Positions 1-6,606 are shown, counted from the first letter of the stretch. The stretch is DNA of 7,909 bases from JBDRGX01 sp043817485 [NCBI: bacterium] (GCA_043817485.1 JBDRGX010000046.1:1-7909), one strand, 5' to 3'. The notes: generated from the letters alone by a model not told the origin. Program-made: numbers and translations.

Positions 1-51
1 CCAAATCCTTCAACCTAATCCTTAAGGATTAGGTTGAAGGATTTGGTTGAA
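1..51. repeat. Palindromic TTAA-centred repeat, copy 1 (cut by the left window edge)
   Basis: Bases 1-46 form a perfect inverted repeat: 21-base arms around a TTAA centre at 22-25. The right side is two tandem 13-base units, GGATTAGGTTGAA (26-38) and GGATTTGGTTGAA (39-51), differing at one base. The left side carries the same units inverted: one whole (9-21) and eight bases of the second (1-8). The full element therefore probably starts about five bases outside the window. The core AACC...TTAA...GGTT (12-35) is shared with the copies near 83-106 and 267-290. As RNA or extruded DNA it would make a very stable hairpin. No U-tract follows directly, so it is not a standard intrinsic terminator. 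Its function is unknown. Confidence 0.85.
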
Positions 52-79
52 GAAAAAAGAATGACAGCAATCACGCGTA

Positions 80-124
80 GTCAACCGAATCCTTAAGGAT
101 TCGGTTAAAGAATTCGGTTGAAGG
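80..124. repeat. Palindromic TTAA-centred repeat, copy 2
   Basis: Bases 83-106 are a perfect 24-base palindrome centred on TTAA (93-96), with ends AACCGAATCC and GGATTCGGTT. It differs from the equivalent core of copy 1 at one position in each arm, and the two changes are complementary, so pairing is kept. To the right lie two tandem 13-base units, GGATTCGGTTAAA (97-109) and GAATTCGGTTGAA (110-122). The left arm CAACCGAAT (82-90) can pair with the first unit or equally with ATTCGGTTG (112-120) in the second, giving two mutually exclusive hairpins. The second inverted unit seen on the left of copy 1 is absent here. Confidence 0.85.
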
Positions 125-259
125 AAAATTGGGATTCATTATTCTAATATTAATTGTGTAAAAGTATGGAAAGAAGTAAAACTTGAGCAAGTTATTTTTG
201 TTATCAATAAAAAAAAGTCGTCAAAATATACTTCTGGCAAATTTGAAAGGTGATAATGT
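125..259. other. Intergenic stretch between palindromes 2 and 3
   Basis: I see no gene here: every frame is short and broken. The stretch is A/T-rich, with an A-run around 208-216. A TATACT hexamer (227-232) resembles a -10 box but has no recognisable -35 box 16-18 bases upstream. TTGAGC (183-188) is followed 17 bases later only by AATAAA. The pyrG promoter may lie in or near this stretch, but I cannot place it. Bases 245-262 resemble the pyrG translation start and are listed separately. Confidence 0.5.
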
Positions 260-280
260 ATGGTTGAACCGACGATTTAA
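245..280 (+). other. Possible six-codon leader ORF ending in palindrome 3
   Basis: GAAAGG (245-250) is followed nine bases later by an ATG (260-262) opening a six-codon frame, MVEPTI, that stops with TAA at 278-280, inside the TTAA centre of palindrome 3. The block 245-263 matches the real pyrG start region (352-370) at about 14 of 19 bases, with the same GG-to-ATG spacing. This could be a leader peptide whose translation sets whether the hairpin forms, or a partial duplication of the pyrG start. Chance is also plausible because A-rich ATG contexts are common in this DNA. Nothing shows that it is translated. Confidence 0.25.
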
Positions 281-306
281 ATCGTCGGTTCAAGGTGTTG
301 GTTCAC
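264..306. repeat. Palindromic TTAA-centred repeat, copy 3
   Basis: Bases 264-293 are a perfect 30-base palindrome: 13-base arms around TTAA (277-280). Its AACC...GGTT core (267-290) keeps the ends and centre of copies 1 and 2. Compared with copy 2, four positions per arm have changed, each with a matching change in the other arm. A second GGTT follows at 300-303, exactly 13 bases after the first (287-290), as in the other two copies. The left arm TGAACC (265-270) can therefore also pair with GGTTCA (300-305). This copy lies 60 bases upstream of the pyrG ribosome binding region, so it would be in the pyrG 5' leader if transcription starts before it. Confidence 0.85.
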
Positions 307-352
307 AAGGTATCTGTCCAAGAATAAGGATTATTTAACAACAGTAATGTTG

Positions 353-358
353 AAAGGA
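353..358 (+). promoter_or_regulatory. Ribosome binding site of pyrG
   Basis: AAAGGA lies eight bases before the ATG at 367, a normal Shine-Dalgarno distance. It supports this start, which gives the conserved CTP synthase N-terminus ([10 protein letters not shown]). Confidence 0.75.
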
Positions 359-366
359 ATAAATAT

Positions 367-1980
367 ATGGCTAAATACATTATTATTACTGGTGGCGTTG
401 TTTCAAGTTTAGGAAAAGGAATAGCTTCTGCTTCTATTGGAAAACTTTTAGAAGAACATGGTTTAAAAATTTCTTTAATAAAATGCGATCCTTATATTAA
501 TATTGATCCTGGAACAATGAGTCCATTTCAACATGGTGAAGTTTATGTCACAGATGATGGTGCAGAAACAGATTTGGATTTAGGACATTATGCTCGATTT
601 ACAAATACTTCTTTAGCCAAAGAAAATAATATTACTACTGGTAAAATTTATTATTCTGTTATTATGAAAGAAAGAAAAGGAGATTATTTAGGAAAAACAG
701 TTCAAGTAATTCCTCATATTACTACTGAAATTAAAAATTCTATTAAACAAATTTCTCATAAAAAAGATTTAGATGTAGTAATAGTAGAAATAGGTGGAAC
801 AGTAGGCGATATTGAAAGTCTTCCTTTCTTAGAAGCAGTTAGACAAATAATGTTAGAAGAAGGACAAAACAATGCTATTAATATTCATTTAACTTTAATT
901 CCCTATATTAAAAGTGCTGATGAAATTAAAACAAAACCTACTCAACATAGTGTAGGGAAATTAAGAGAAATAGGAATTCAACCAAATATTCTTTTATGTC
1001 GAACAGAAAAACCTTTTTCTTCAGAAGTAAAATCTAAAATTGCTTTATTTTGCAATGTTAAAGAAAATGCTGTTATTCAAGCATTAGATACAGATAATAT
1101 TTATGAAATTCCTATTATGTTTCAAAAAGATAACCTTGATAATTTAATTATAAATATGCTTGATTTAAAAATAAAACCATGTAAAAAATATCTTGAAGAA
1201 TGGAAAAAAATTATTAATATTCAAAAAAATTTAAAACAAACAATAACAATTGCTGTAGTTGGTAAATATATTATACTTCAAGATGCTTATAAATCAATTT
1301 ATGAATCTTTAACACATGCGGGAATTGCTAATAATGTAGAAATTAAACTTAAAAAAGTAGATTCAGAAAAAATTGAAAAAGAAGGAGCAAAAAAATATTT
1401 ACAAGATGTTCAAGGAATTCTTATTCCAGGTGGTTTTGGATCAAGAGGAATTGAAGGGAAAATTGAAGCTGTAAAATTTGCGAGAGAAAATAAAATTCCT
1501 TTTTTTGGAATATGTTTAGGTATGCAAATAGCAGTAATAGAATTTGCTCGAAATGTTTGTGGATTTTTAAAAGCAAATTCAACTGAATTTGAAAAAAATA
1601 CTCCTTATCCAGTAATTAGTCTTCTTGAAAACCAAAAAAATATAAAAGATAAAGGTGGAACAATGCGATTAGGTGCTTATTTGTGTTCTCTTGAAAAAAA
1701 CACACATTCTTTTCTTGCTTATGAAAATATAAAAATTTACGAAAGACATAGACATAGATATGAATTTAATAATAAATATAAAAATTTAATGAAAAAAAAA
1801 GGACTTGTAATTGCTGGAATTCATCCTAAAGGAAATTTAGTAGAAATAATTGAATTAAAAAATCATCCATGGTTTTTGGCTTGTCAATTTCATCCAGAAT
1901 TTAAGTCTAAACCAGATAATGCACATCCTTTATTTAAGTCTTTCATAGAAGCAATTTTGAAACAAAAAAACATATTATAA
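367..1980 (+). CDS. pyrG: CTP synthase (glutamine-hydrolysing)
   Basis: The product makes CTP from UTP, ATP and glutamine, the last step of de novo pyrimidine nucleotide synthesis, in the cytoplasm. At 537 residues it has the usual family length. The amidoligase domain spans about residues 1-265: the P-loop-like [11 protein letters not shown] (8-18), [12 protein letters not shown] (67-78, with metal-binding D71), [11 protein letters not shown] (E141) and the UTP-site KTKPTQHSV (188-196). A linker leads to a class I glutamine amidotransferase domain (about 292-535) with PGGFG (354-358, oxyanion site), the nucleophile C383 in GICLGMQ, and H509/E511 in QFHPEF. All catalytic residues are present, so the enzyme should be active. 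It is first in a plus-strand cluster and has an unusual 366-base palindrome-bearing leader. No GGGC-type initial sequence for reiterative-transcription control of the Bacillus kind could be located, because the promoter is not identifiable. Confidence 0.98.
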   Translation: MAKYIIITGGVVSSLGKGIASASIGKLLEEHGLKISLIKCDPYINIDPGTMSPFQHGEVYVTDDGAETDLDLGHYARFTNTSLAKENNITTGKIYYSVIMKERKGDYLGKTVQVIPHITTEIKNSIKQISHKKDLDVVIVEIGGTVGDIESLPFLEAVRQIMLEEGQNNAINIHLTLIPYIKSADEIKTKPTQHSVGKLREIGIQPNILLCRTEKPFSSEVKSKIALFCNVKENAVIQALDTDNIYEIPIMFQKDNLDNLIINMLDLKIKPCKKYLEEWKKIINIQKNLKQTITIAVVGKYIILQDAYKSIYESLTHAGIANNVEIKLKKVDSEKIEKEGAKKYLQDVQGILIPGGFGSRGIEGKIEAVKFARENKIPFFGICLGMQIAVIEFARNVCGFLKANSTEFEKNTPYPVISLLENQKNIKDKGGTMRLGAYLCSLEKNTHSFLAYENIKIYERHRHRYEFNNKYKNLMKKKGLVIAGIHPKGNLVEIIELKNHPWFLACQFHPEFKSKPDNAHPLFKSFIEAILKQKNIL

Positions 1981-1988
1981 AATTTTTC

Positions 1989-2017
1989 TTGACTTTTAAA
2001 ATACAATAAAATATTTT
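1989..2017 (+). promoter_or_regulatory. Possible sigma-70-type promoter for the PP2C gene
   Basis: TTGACT (1989-1994) matches five of six -35 bases. Seventeen bases later comes TATTTT (2012-2017), a weak -10 match. It lies in the 65-base gap after pyrG and would place a start site near 2024, about 20 bases before the PP2C ATG. In such AT-rich DNA -10-like hexamers arise often, so the phosphatase may instead be expressed by read-through from pyrG. Confidence 0.35.
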
Positions 2018-2045
2018 TTAGTTTTTACTTTTATAATGGAAAAAA

Positions 2046-2777
2046 ATGAAAATAGAATATGAAATAAAAACTAATGTTGGAAAAATAAGAAAATTGAATG
2101 AAGATAATTTTCTTGCTATTCCTTCTATGAATTTTTTTGTTGTTGCTGATGGAATGGGTGGACATAAATGTGGAGAAATAGCAAGTAAAATAGCAGTAAA
2201 TACTTTAAAAGAAATATTATTATTATATAAAAAAAATGCAGAAAAAAATGAAGAAAAAATGTTAATAGAAGCAATAGCAATTGCCAATAATGAAATTTAT
2301 GAACAATCAATAAAAAATGAATTTGCAAAAGGAATGGGAACTACAATTACATCAGTTTTAATTAAAAATGATGTAATTTATTTTGCCAATGTAGGAGATA
2401 GCCGAACTTATCTTATACGAAATTCTTCAATTCAACAAAAAACAGATGACCATTCTTGGGTCTATGATCAAGTTAAAAATAATCTTCTTTCTAAAGAAGA
2501 AGCAAGAGTTCATAAATATAGAAATATAATTACACGAGCTTTAGGCATAGAAAAAAATATAAAAGCAGATATATTTAAAGAAAATTTACAAGAAGGAGAT
2601 ATTTTGCTTTTATGTTCTGATGGCTTAAATACTATGTTAGAAGATGAAAAAATTAAAAATATTATTATAGAAAATAGTAATAATCTTAAAAAATGTTGTC
2701 AAAAATTAATTGATGAAGCAAATAATAAAGGAGGTGAAGATAATATTACTATAATTGTAGTTAAAGTTAAAAAATAA
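2046..2777 (+). CDS. PP2C-family Ser/Thr protein phosphatase
   Basis: This is a 243-residue stand-alone, soluble, metal-dependent (Mg/Mn) phosphatase that removes phosphate from Ser/Thr residues of proteins. It has the full PP2C motif set in order: GKIRKLNEDN (12-21, with phosphate-binding R15 and D20), VADGMGGH (33-40, metal ligand D35), GMGTT (96-100), ANVGDSRTYL (114-123), CSDGL (190-194, D192) and EDNITIIVV (231-239, D232). The length is typical of bacterial PrpC/Stp-type enzymes, with no membrane segment or sensor domain. The start is the ATG at 2046; an ATG at 2036 runs into TGA after four codons, and the ribosome binding site is weak (GGA about five bases upstream). Such phosphatases often sit beside a PASTA-type Ser/Thr kinase. 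None is in this window, so the kinase partner is unknown. It lies 65 bases after pyrG and 50 before the aminotransferase gene. Confidence 0.95.
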   Translation: MKIEYEIKTNVGKIRKLNEDNFLAIPSMNFFVVADGMGGHKCGEIASKIAVNTLKEILLLYKKNAEKNEEKMLIEAIAIANNEIYEQSIKNEFAKGMGTTITSVLIKNDVIYFANVGDSRTYLIRNSSIQQKTDDHSWVYDQVKNNLLSKEEARVHKYRNIITRALGIEKNIKADIFKENLQEGDILLLCSDGLNTMLEDEKIKNIIIENSNNLKKCCQKLIDEANNKGGEDNITIIVVKVKK

Positions 2778-2815
2778 ATATTGTTTAAAATTATAAAATT
2801 GTAATTTTAATTTTT

Positions 2816-2821
2816 AAGGAG
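2816..2821 (+). promoter_or_regulatory. Ribosome binding site of the DegT-type gene
   Basis: AAGGAG, six bases before the ATG at 2828, is the strongest Shine-Dalgarno sequence on the plus strand here. It fixes the start and so confirms the roughly 30-residue N-terminal extension of the protein. Confidence 0.75.
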
Positions 2822-2827
2822 AAATAA

Positions 2828-4099
2828 ATGGTAAAAGAAACAGAAGTAACAAAAGAAAAGAGTGAAGGTGGAATTACAAGTGCTTATGCTACAGGAGATC
2901 AATGGTGGCCTAAAATAAAAGTTCCTTATCTTTTTTTTGGATCTATTTTTGATGAAGAAGAAGAAAAAGCAGTTCTTGCTGCGATGAAACAAGATTCATT
3001 AACTATGGGAGCAAATACAGCAGCTTTTCAAAAAGAATTTGCAGCATATACTGGTGTTAAACATGCTTTTGCTACTACAAGTTGCACAACAGCAATGCAT
3101 GTAGCAACTCAAGTTTTTAATATAAACGCTGGAGACGAAGTAATTGTAACACCAAATACTTTTATTGCTACAAGTTTAGTAATTTTAAAAGAAGGAGCAA
3201 TCCCAGTCTATGTTGACATTGATCCCAAAACTTATAATATTGATCCTAATAAAATTGAAGCAAAAATAACTCCAAAAACAAAAGCAATTTATGTAGTTCA
3301 TTATGCTGGATTAATGTGTGATATGGATCCAATTATGGAAATTGCTCGCAAACATAATCTTTATGTTTTAGAAGATTGTGCACATGCTCCAGGAGCAGAA
3401 TATAAAGGAAGAAAAGCTGGATCAATCGGAGATATAGGTTGTTTTAGTTTTCATTCTTTGAAAAATATGACTACTTTAGGCGAAGGTGGAATGATTACTA
3501 CTAATAGAGATGATTTTGTAAAACCAATAAGTATGTTAAGATGTATGAATCTTCAAGAATGGTCAGAACATAAAAGAACAGAAGATTATTGGTATCCTTC
3601 TCATTTTGATGTAGATGATGTAAATGGAAAATGGGGTTGTAATTACAGAATGAATGAATGTCAAGCAGCAGTAGGTAGAACACAACTTAAAAAATTAGAT
3701 ATGTTAAGTGCAAAAAGACAAGAAATTGGTAGATATATAACAAATGGTTTAAAAGGAGTTGAAGGAATTGAAATAACTTCAGAAGTTGAGAATAGTAAAC
3801 ATGTATATCATCTTTATACTGTTTGTGTTAAAGAAGAAATATTGGGCGTAGATAGAGATACTTTTTTAAGAGTACTTTATCGTGAAGAAGGAGTTCAAGG
3901 AATTCTTCATTATGAACCTAATTATATGTTCACTGGTCTACAAAAAACTGGTAGATATAAAAAAGGCGATTGTCCAATTGCAGAAAAATTCTTTTATAAA
4001 GAACAATTTAATGTTCCTATGCATCCTCGTTTAACTAAACAAGAACAAAATGATATTATAGAAGGATTGAAAAATACAGTTAAAAAAGTAAAAAAATAA
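2828..4099 (+). CDS. DegT/DnrJ/EryC1/StrS-family PLP-dependent aminotransferase
   Basis: This fold-type I aminotransferase of 423 residues belongs to the family that usually transfers an amino group from glutamate or glutamine to a keto-sugar, nucleotide keto-sugar or cyclitol ketone. Visible features are TSCTTAMH (84-91, phosphate binding), LEDCAHAPGA (181-190, with D183 contacting the PLP ring nitrogen), FSFHSLKNMTTLGEGG (206-221, with Schiff-base lysine K212), NYRMNE (272-277), and a C-terminal P-x-A-E ... P-M-H-P-R-L-T block (383-403). The first 30 residues, with a GG...WWP pattern before the usual family start, resemble the AHBA-synthase/inosose-aminotransferase branch; this is a weak subfamily clue. 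The substrate cannot be assigned. It is last before the 4183-4220 terminator. A sampled stretch near its start is about 35% G+C, higher than pyrG, possibly only because its sequence is strongly conserved. Confidence 0.93.
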   Translation: MVKETEVTKEKSEGGITSAYATGDQWWPKIKVPYLFFGSIFDEEEEKAVLAAMKQDSLTMGANTAAFQKEFAAYTGVKHAFATTSCTTAMHVATQVFNINAGDEVIVTPNTFIATSLVILKEGAIPVYVDIDPKTYNIDPNKIEAKITPKTKAIYVVHYAGLMCDMDPIMEIARKHNLYVLEDCAHAPGAEYKGRKAGSIGDIGCFSFHSLKNMTTLGEGGMITTNRDDFVKPISMLRCMNLQEWSEHKRTEDYWYPSHFDVDDVNGKWGCNYRMNECQAAVGRTQLKKLDMLSAKRQEIGRYITNGLKGVEGIEITSEVENSKHVYHLYTVCVKEEILGVDRDTFLRVLYREEGVQGILHYEPNYMFTGLQKTGRYKKGDCPIAEKFFYKEQFNVPMHPRLTKQEQNDIIEGLKNTVKKVKK

Positions 4100-4182
4100 T
4101 TTTAGATTATACATTGAAAAAATTGATAACCAAAGTCAACACAGTTTTTAGCGTTTAAATGTGATTTGGTATTACACAAAAC

Positions 4183-4220
4183 AAAAAAAGCAACATATGA
4201 TTAAATATGTTGCTTTTTTT
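4183..4220. terminator. Bidirectional intrinsic terminator
   Basis: AGCAACATAT (4189-4198) pairs perfectly with ATATGTTGCT (4205-4214) around a six-base loop. The stem is flanked by seven As on the left (4183-4189) and seven Ts on the right (4214-4220). Read in either direction this is a hairpin followed by a U-run. It lies between convergent genes, 84 bases after the aminotransferase stop and 14 bases beyond the nucleotidyltransferase stop, and so can end both transcripts. The 83 bases before it (4100-4182) show no gene or other clear signal. Confidence 0.9.
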
Positions 4221-4233
4221 ATTTATATGCAAT

Positions 4234-5193
4234 TTATTTCCATTGTGGAACAGAAAAATTTTCTTTTATATAATTTTGTGCTGGCAAAATATCTTCTTTA
4301 GAAGTTAAATCTGGAACATGTTCTTTCCAAAAAATACATTTAATAGTTTTAAGATTTTTTTCTTGAATTAAAAAATTATTAAATTTTCTTAAAAAACTAA
4401 TTTTTCTTTCAATAAAATCTCTGGTAAAAATTCGCAAATTAGTGTTATAAACCATATTTATTTCTGCAGTTGGTAATTCTTTTTCATCTCTTTCTGGATG
4501 TTTTTGAACTGTTTCTAAATATGGCATTAAAGCATCATAATGATTTTTCCAAGCATTCATACTAACACCAATTTTTTCATTTTTATCTTTAGCAAATTCT
4601 ATTTGTTTAGAAGTAGGTTTTTCAATAATATCTACTAAATAATCATTTTTTTTTACTGTTACAGCAAATCTTTCAATTCTTTCTTTAGGGAATAAAAGAG
4701 AATCTCTATCATAATCAAGCATTACATTTTCACATGAATCTTCATATAAAGTTTTAAGTGCTTTTGCAGAATATAAATTATCACTGTTAACAATTGCAAA
4801 AACACTTTTTTTAAATTCTGGAAATTGAATTAAAGCTTGATATACAGCATCAGCAGTGCCTAATGGTTTTATTCTTTCTTTAGGAATATATTGAATAGCA
4901 TAAGAAATATTTAAACCATAAAAATTATTATTTTTTAATTTTTCGCCATAATAATTTTTTATGGAAAAATCTTTTTCTCCAATAACAATAATTACTTCAT
5001 CATATTCAGCTTTTTTAATTTCATAAAGCAAATAATCAAGAAAAGGTCTTTTTCCATCACCTAATCCAATCATTGCTTTAGTTTTTTCATTAGCATCTTT
5101 AATTAAAGATGAATCTAATGATGAAATTTCTGAAGATGATTTTTTCATTCTTGAAGAAATACCACCAGCCAATACAATTATTTTTCTTGACAT
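4234..5193 (-). CDS. Sugar-phosphate-type nucleotidyltransferase
   Basis: This Rossmann-like enzyme of 319 residues probably transfers NMP from an NTP to a sugar phosphate or related acceptor, giving an activated sugar. N-terminal motifs are VLAGGISSRM (7-16, NTP binding), TKAMIGLG (38-45, with the expected lysine K39), RPFLDYLLYEIKKA (49-62), GTADAV (112-117), NSDNLY (136-141, metal-binding Asp) and EKP (191-193). A serine-rich insert (17-37) makes the gap between the GG and Lys motifs longer than in RmlA- or GalU-type enzymes. I chose the ATG at 5193, not a TTG at 5202: AAAGGA (5204-5209 on the opposite strand) is 10 bases from the ATG but only one from the TTG. From this ATG the gene overlaps the upstream enolase-family gene by 16 bases, indicating translational coupling. 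Base and sugar specificity are unknown. Confidence 0.87.
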   Translation of the reverse strand: MSRKIIVLAGGISSRMKKSSSEISSLDSSLIKDANEKTKAMIGLGDGKRPFLDYLLYEIKKAEYDEVIIVIGEKDFSIKNYYGEKLKNNNFYGLNISYAIQYIPKERIKPLGTADAVYQALIQFPEFKKSVFAIVNSDNLYSAKALKTLYEDSCENVMLDYDRDSLLFPKERIERFAVTVKKNDYLVDIIEKPTSKQIEFAKDKNEKIGVSMNAWKNHYDALMPYLETVQKHPERDEKELPTAEINMVYNTNLRIFTRDFIERKISFLRKFNNFLIQEKNLKTIKCIFWKEHVPDLTSKEDILPAQNYIKENFSVPQWK

Positions 5194-6569
5194 TGAAAAC
5201 AATTCCTTTCAATTTTATCTACTTGAAAACCTAATCCATAACCTTGAATACTATTAGTTTGCACACATCCATCTTTTCTAATGAAAATATTTGGATGTAT
5301 TTTAGTTTCAGGATCAGATGTTTTGGGAAAAAATTGTGATGAATTAGATTCAACACCTTTCATTGGATTAAGTCTTGCTCCTAATCCAACTGAATGAATT
5401 AAAGATAATCCAGGATTAGTTAAATCTTGTATAGTGTAAGGTATTTTTAATTTTTCAGATTTTACTGCATACAACAATGCTGTAGAATGACCTTTGCAAG
5501 TCTTAAGTGCAATTCCAGACCAACCTAATTCTATTGCTAAATCAAAATCTTCCATACCAATTAAACTTTCATCTATAATTACTGGTTTAAGATTACCTAT
5601 TTTCCTCATATCATATTTATGTGCTCTTAAATCTCTTTCTGTTGGTTGTTCTACATACAAAAGTTCTTTAAAAGCAATTGGAGATAAATCTTTTAACTTC
5701 ATTAAATATTCTACAATATAATCTGGATGTTCACATTGTTCATTGGTATCAGCAGAAAAATAAAGTTCGTTTTTTCCATATTGAGATTGAATTTCATGAG
5801 CAATAGAAACTACTTCACAAGTTCTATCCAAATCCCATTTTAAATTATTTCCTTGAAGTTTTATTTTTAAACAAATTAATCCATCTCTTTTAATCCATTG
5901 ATCTAATGTAACTGGAATACCATCTTTAGGATCTTTATCATTTATTTCTGTTTCTCTTAATTTATCTAATCCACCTACTAAATGAAAAACTGGAACTTTT
6001 TCACAATAATCTTTTTTTAAATAATTAGAAATATATTCTCCCTTATAATTATTGCCTAAATAATAAGAAAGATCTTTTTCCATAAATTCTGGACCATAAC
6101 CATCATAAGAAGAAATTTTATTTACATTTCCAAAAGCATCATGTAAAGCAGCATCAATTGGTGATGCACAAACTAAACTTGCTAAAAATGGAAATTCTTC
6201 TATTAAAGAATATTTAGAAGTAATTGCTTTATTTATTTGAACAAAATGTTTTTTAATTTCTAAAAAAATATCTATTGGATGAGAATAATTTTTATAATTT
6301 TCTGTTAATTTAGAAATTTCAATTACGGCATCTTTCATTGCTTTATCTTTAATTTCATGGGAAATGTCTTTTGTTGGAAATGCCCAAGTATCAGAAAGAA
6401 AAATACTACCCCATCCATAAGCAATTTTTCCATCTTGATTTTCTACTTTTGCCCTTACATGGCAATAAGTAAGTTCATCCATTACTACATTCCCAAATTT
6501 AAGAGGAACTCTACATACCTCATAACTAAAAAATGGTTTAACCTCTAAAACTTTAATATCTGATTTCAC
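5178..6569 (-). CDS. Enolase-superfamily enzyme (mandelate racemase/muconate lactonizing type)
   Basis: Members abstract a proton next to a carboxylate and act as racemases, epimerases, cycloisomerases or sugar-acid dehydratases. Barrel residues seen in this 463-residue protein are the K-x-K motif LKIK (K235, K237), metal ligands D274 (SADTNE), E307 (YVEQPT) and D333 (IIDES), and the opposite-side lysine in ALKTCKGHS (K356, possibly K359). A Lys on each side fits the muconate-lactonizing/dipeptide-epimerase type of active site rather than the Lys/His mandelate racemase type. The capping-domain helix is SPIDAALHDAFG (136-147). The protein is longer than the usual 350-400 residues, mainly through about 43 residues (148-190) between that helix and the first barrel strand and a charged stretch at 203-222. 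It starts with GTG, supported by a strong ribosome binding site. Its end overlaps the nucleotidyltransferase gene, so the two probably act in one pathway. The substrate is unknown. Confidence 0.88.
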   Translation of the reverse strand: MKSDIKVLEVKPFFSYEVCRVPLKFGNVVMDELTYCHVRAKVENQDGKIAYGWGSIFLSDTWAFPTKDISHEIKDKAMKDAVIEISKLTENYKNYSHPIDIFLEIKKHFVQINKAITSKYSLIEEFPFLASLVCASPIDAALHDAFGNVNKISSYDGYGPEFMEKDLSYYLGNNYKGEYISNYLKKDYCEKVPVFHLVGGLDKLRETEINDKDPKDGIPVTLDQWIKRDGLICLKIKLQGNNLKWDLDRTCEVVSIAHEIQSQYGKNELYFSADTNEQCEHPDYIVEYLMKLKDLSPIAFKELLYVEQPTERDLRAHKYDMRKIGNLKPVIIDESLIGMEDFDLAIELGWSGIALKTCKGHSTALLYAVKSEKLKIPYTIQDLTNPGLSLIHSVGLGARLNPMKGVESNSSQFFPKTSDPETKIHPNIFIRKDGCVQTNSIQGYGLGFQVDKIERNCFQCQEK

Positions 6570-6576
6570 TGTAAAA

Positions 6577-6584
6577 CTCCTTTT
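6577..6584 (-). promoter_or_regulatory. Strong ribosome binding site supporting a GTG start
   Basis: On the minus strand this reads AAAAGGAG, seven bases before the GTG at 6569. It is the best Shine-Dalgarno match in the window and decides the GTG start of the enolase-family gene. It sits in the 37-base gap after the DUF4015-type gene, so the two are probably co-transcribed. Confidence 0.8.
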
Positions 6585-6606
6585 ATTAAAAATAAATTAG
6601 ATATAT

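Noticed and set aside
1-46. Intrinsic terminator of a gene to the left
   Set aside because: The hairpin is strong, but the 3' side is followed by GGTTGAAG and an A-run, not a T-run. On the opposite strand the 3' side lies outside the window.
1-306. CRISPR array or tandem repeat array
   Set aside because: The units are palindromes rather than near-identical direct repeats. The spacing between centres is uneven (71 and 184 bases), and no cas gene is present.
2018-2328. Two minus-strand frames within the PP2C gene
   Set aside because: They lie antisense to a gene with complete family motifs. Their products are low-complexity Phe/Leu/Ile-rich strings caused by A-rich sense codons.
2807-3683. 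Minus-strand frames within the DegT-type gene
   Set aside because: They are shadows of the sense coding strand, with no ribosome binding site or recognisable domain.
4100-4182. Small gene or regulatory RNA between the convergent genes
   Set aside because: No frame with a ribosome binding site is present. The only inverted repeat (ACCAAA/TTTGGT) is six bases with a long loop and is within chance.
5194-5202. TTG start giving a three-residue longer nucleotidyltransferase
   Set aside because: Only one base separates this TTG from the AAAGGA site, while the ATG at 5193 is 10 bases away and begins directly before the conserved KIIVLAGG strand.
5494-6548. Plus-strand frames within the enolase-family gene
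   Set aside because: They are antisense to a gene with all superfamily motifs, and their translations have no domain signal.
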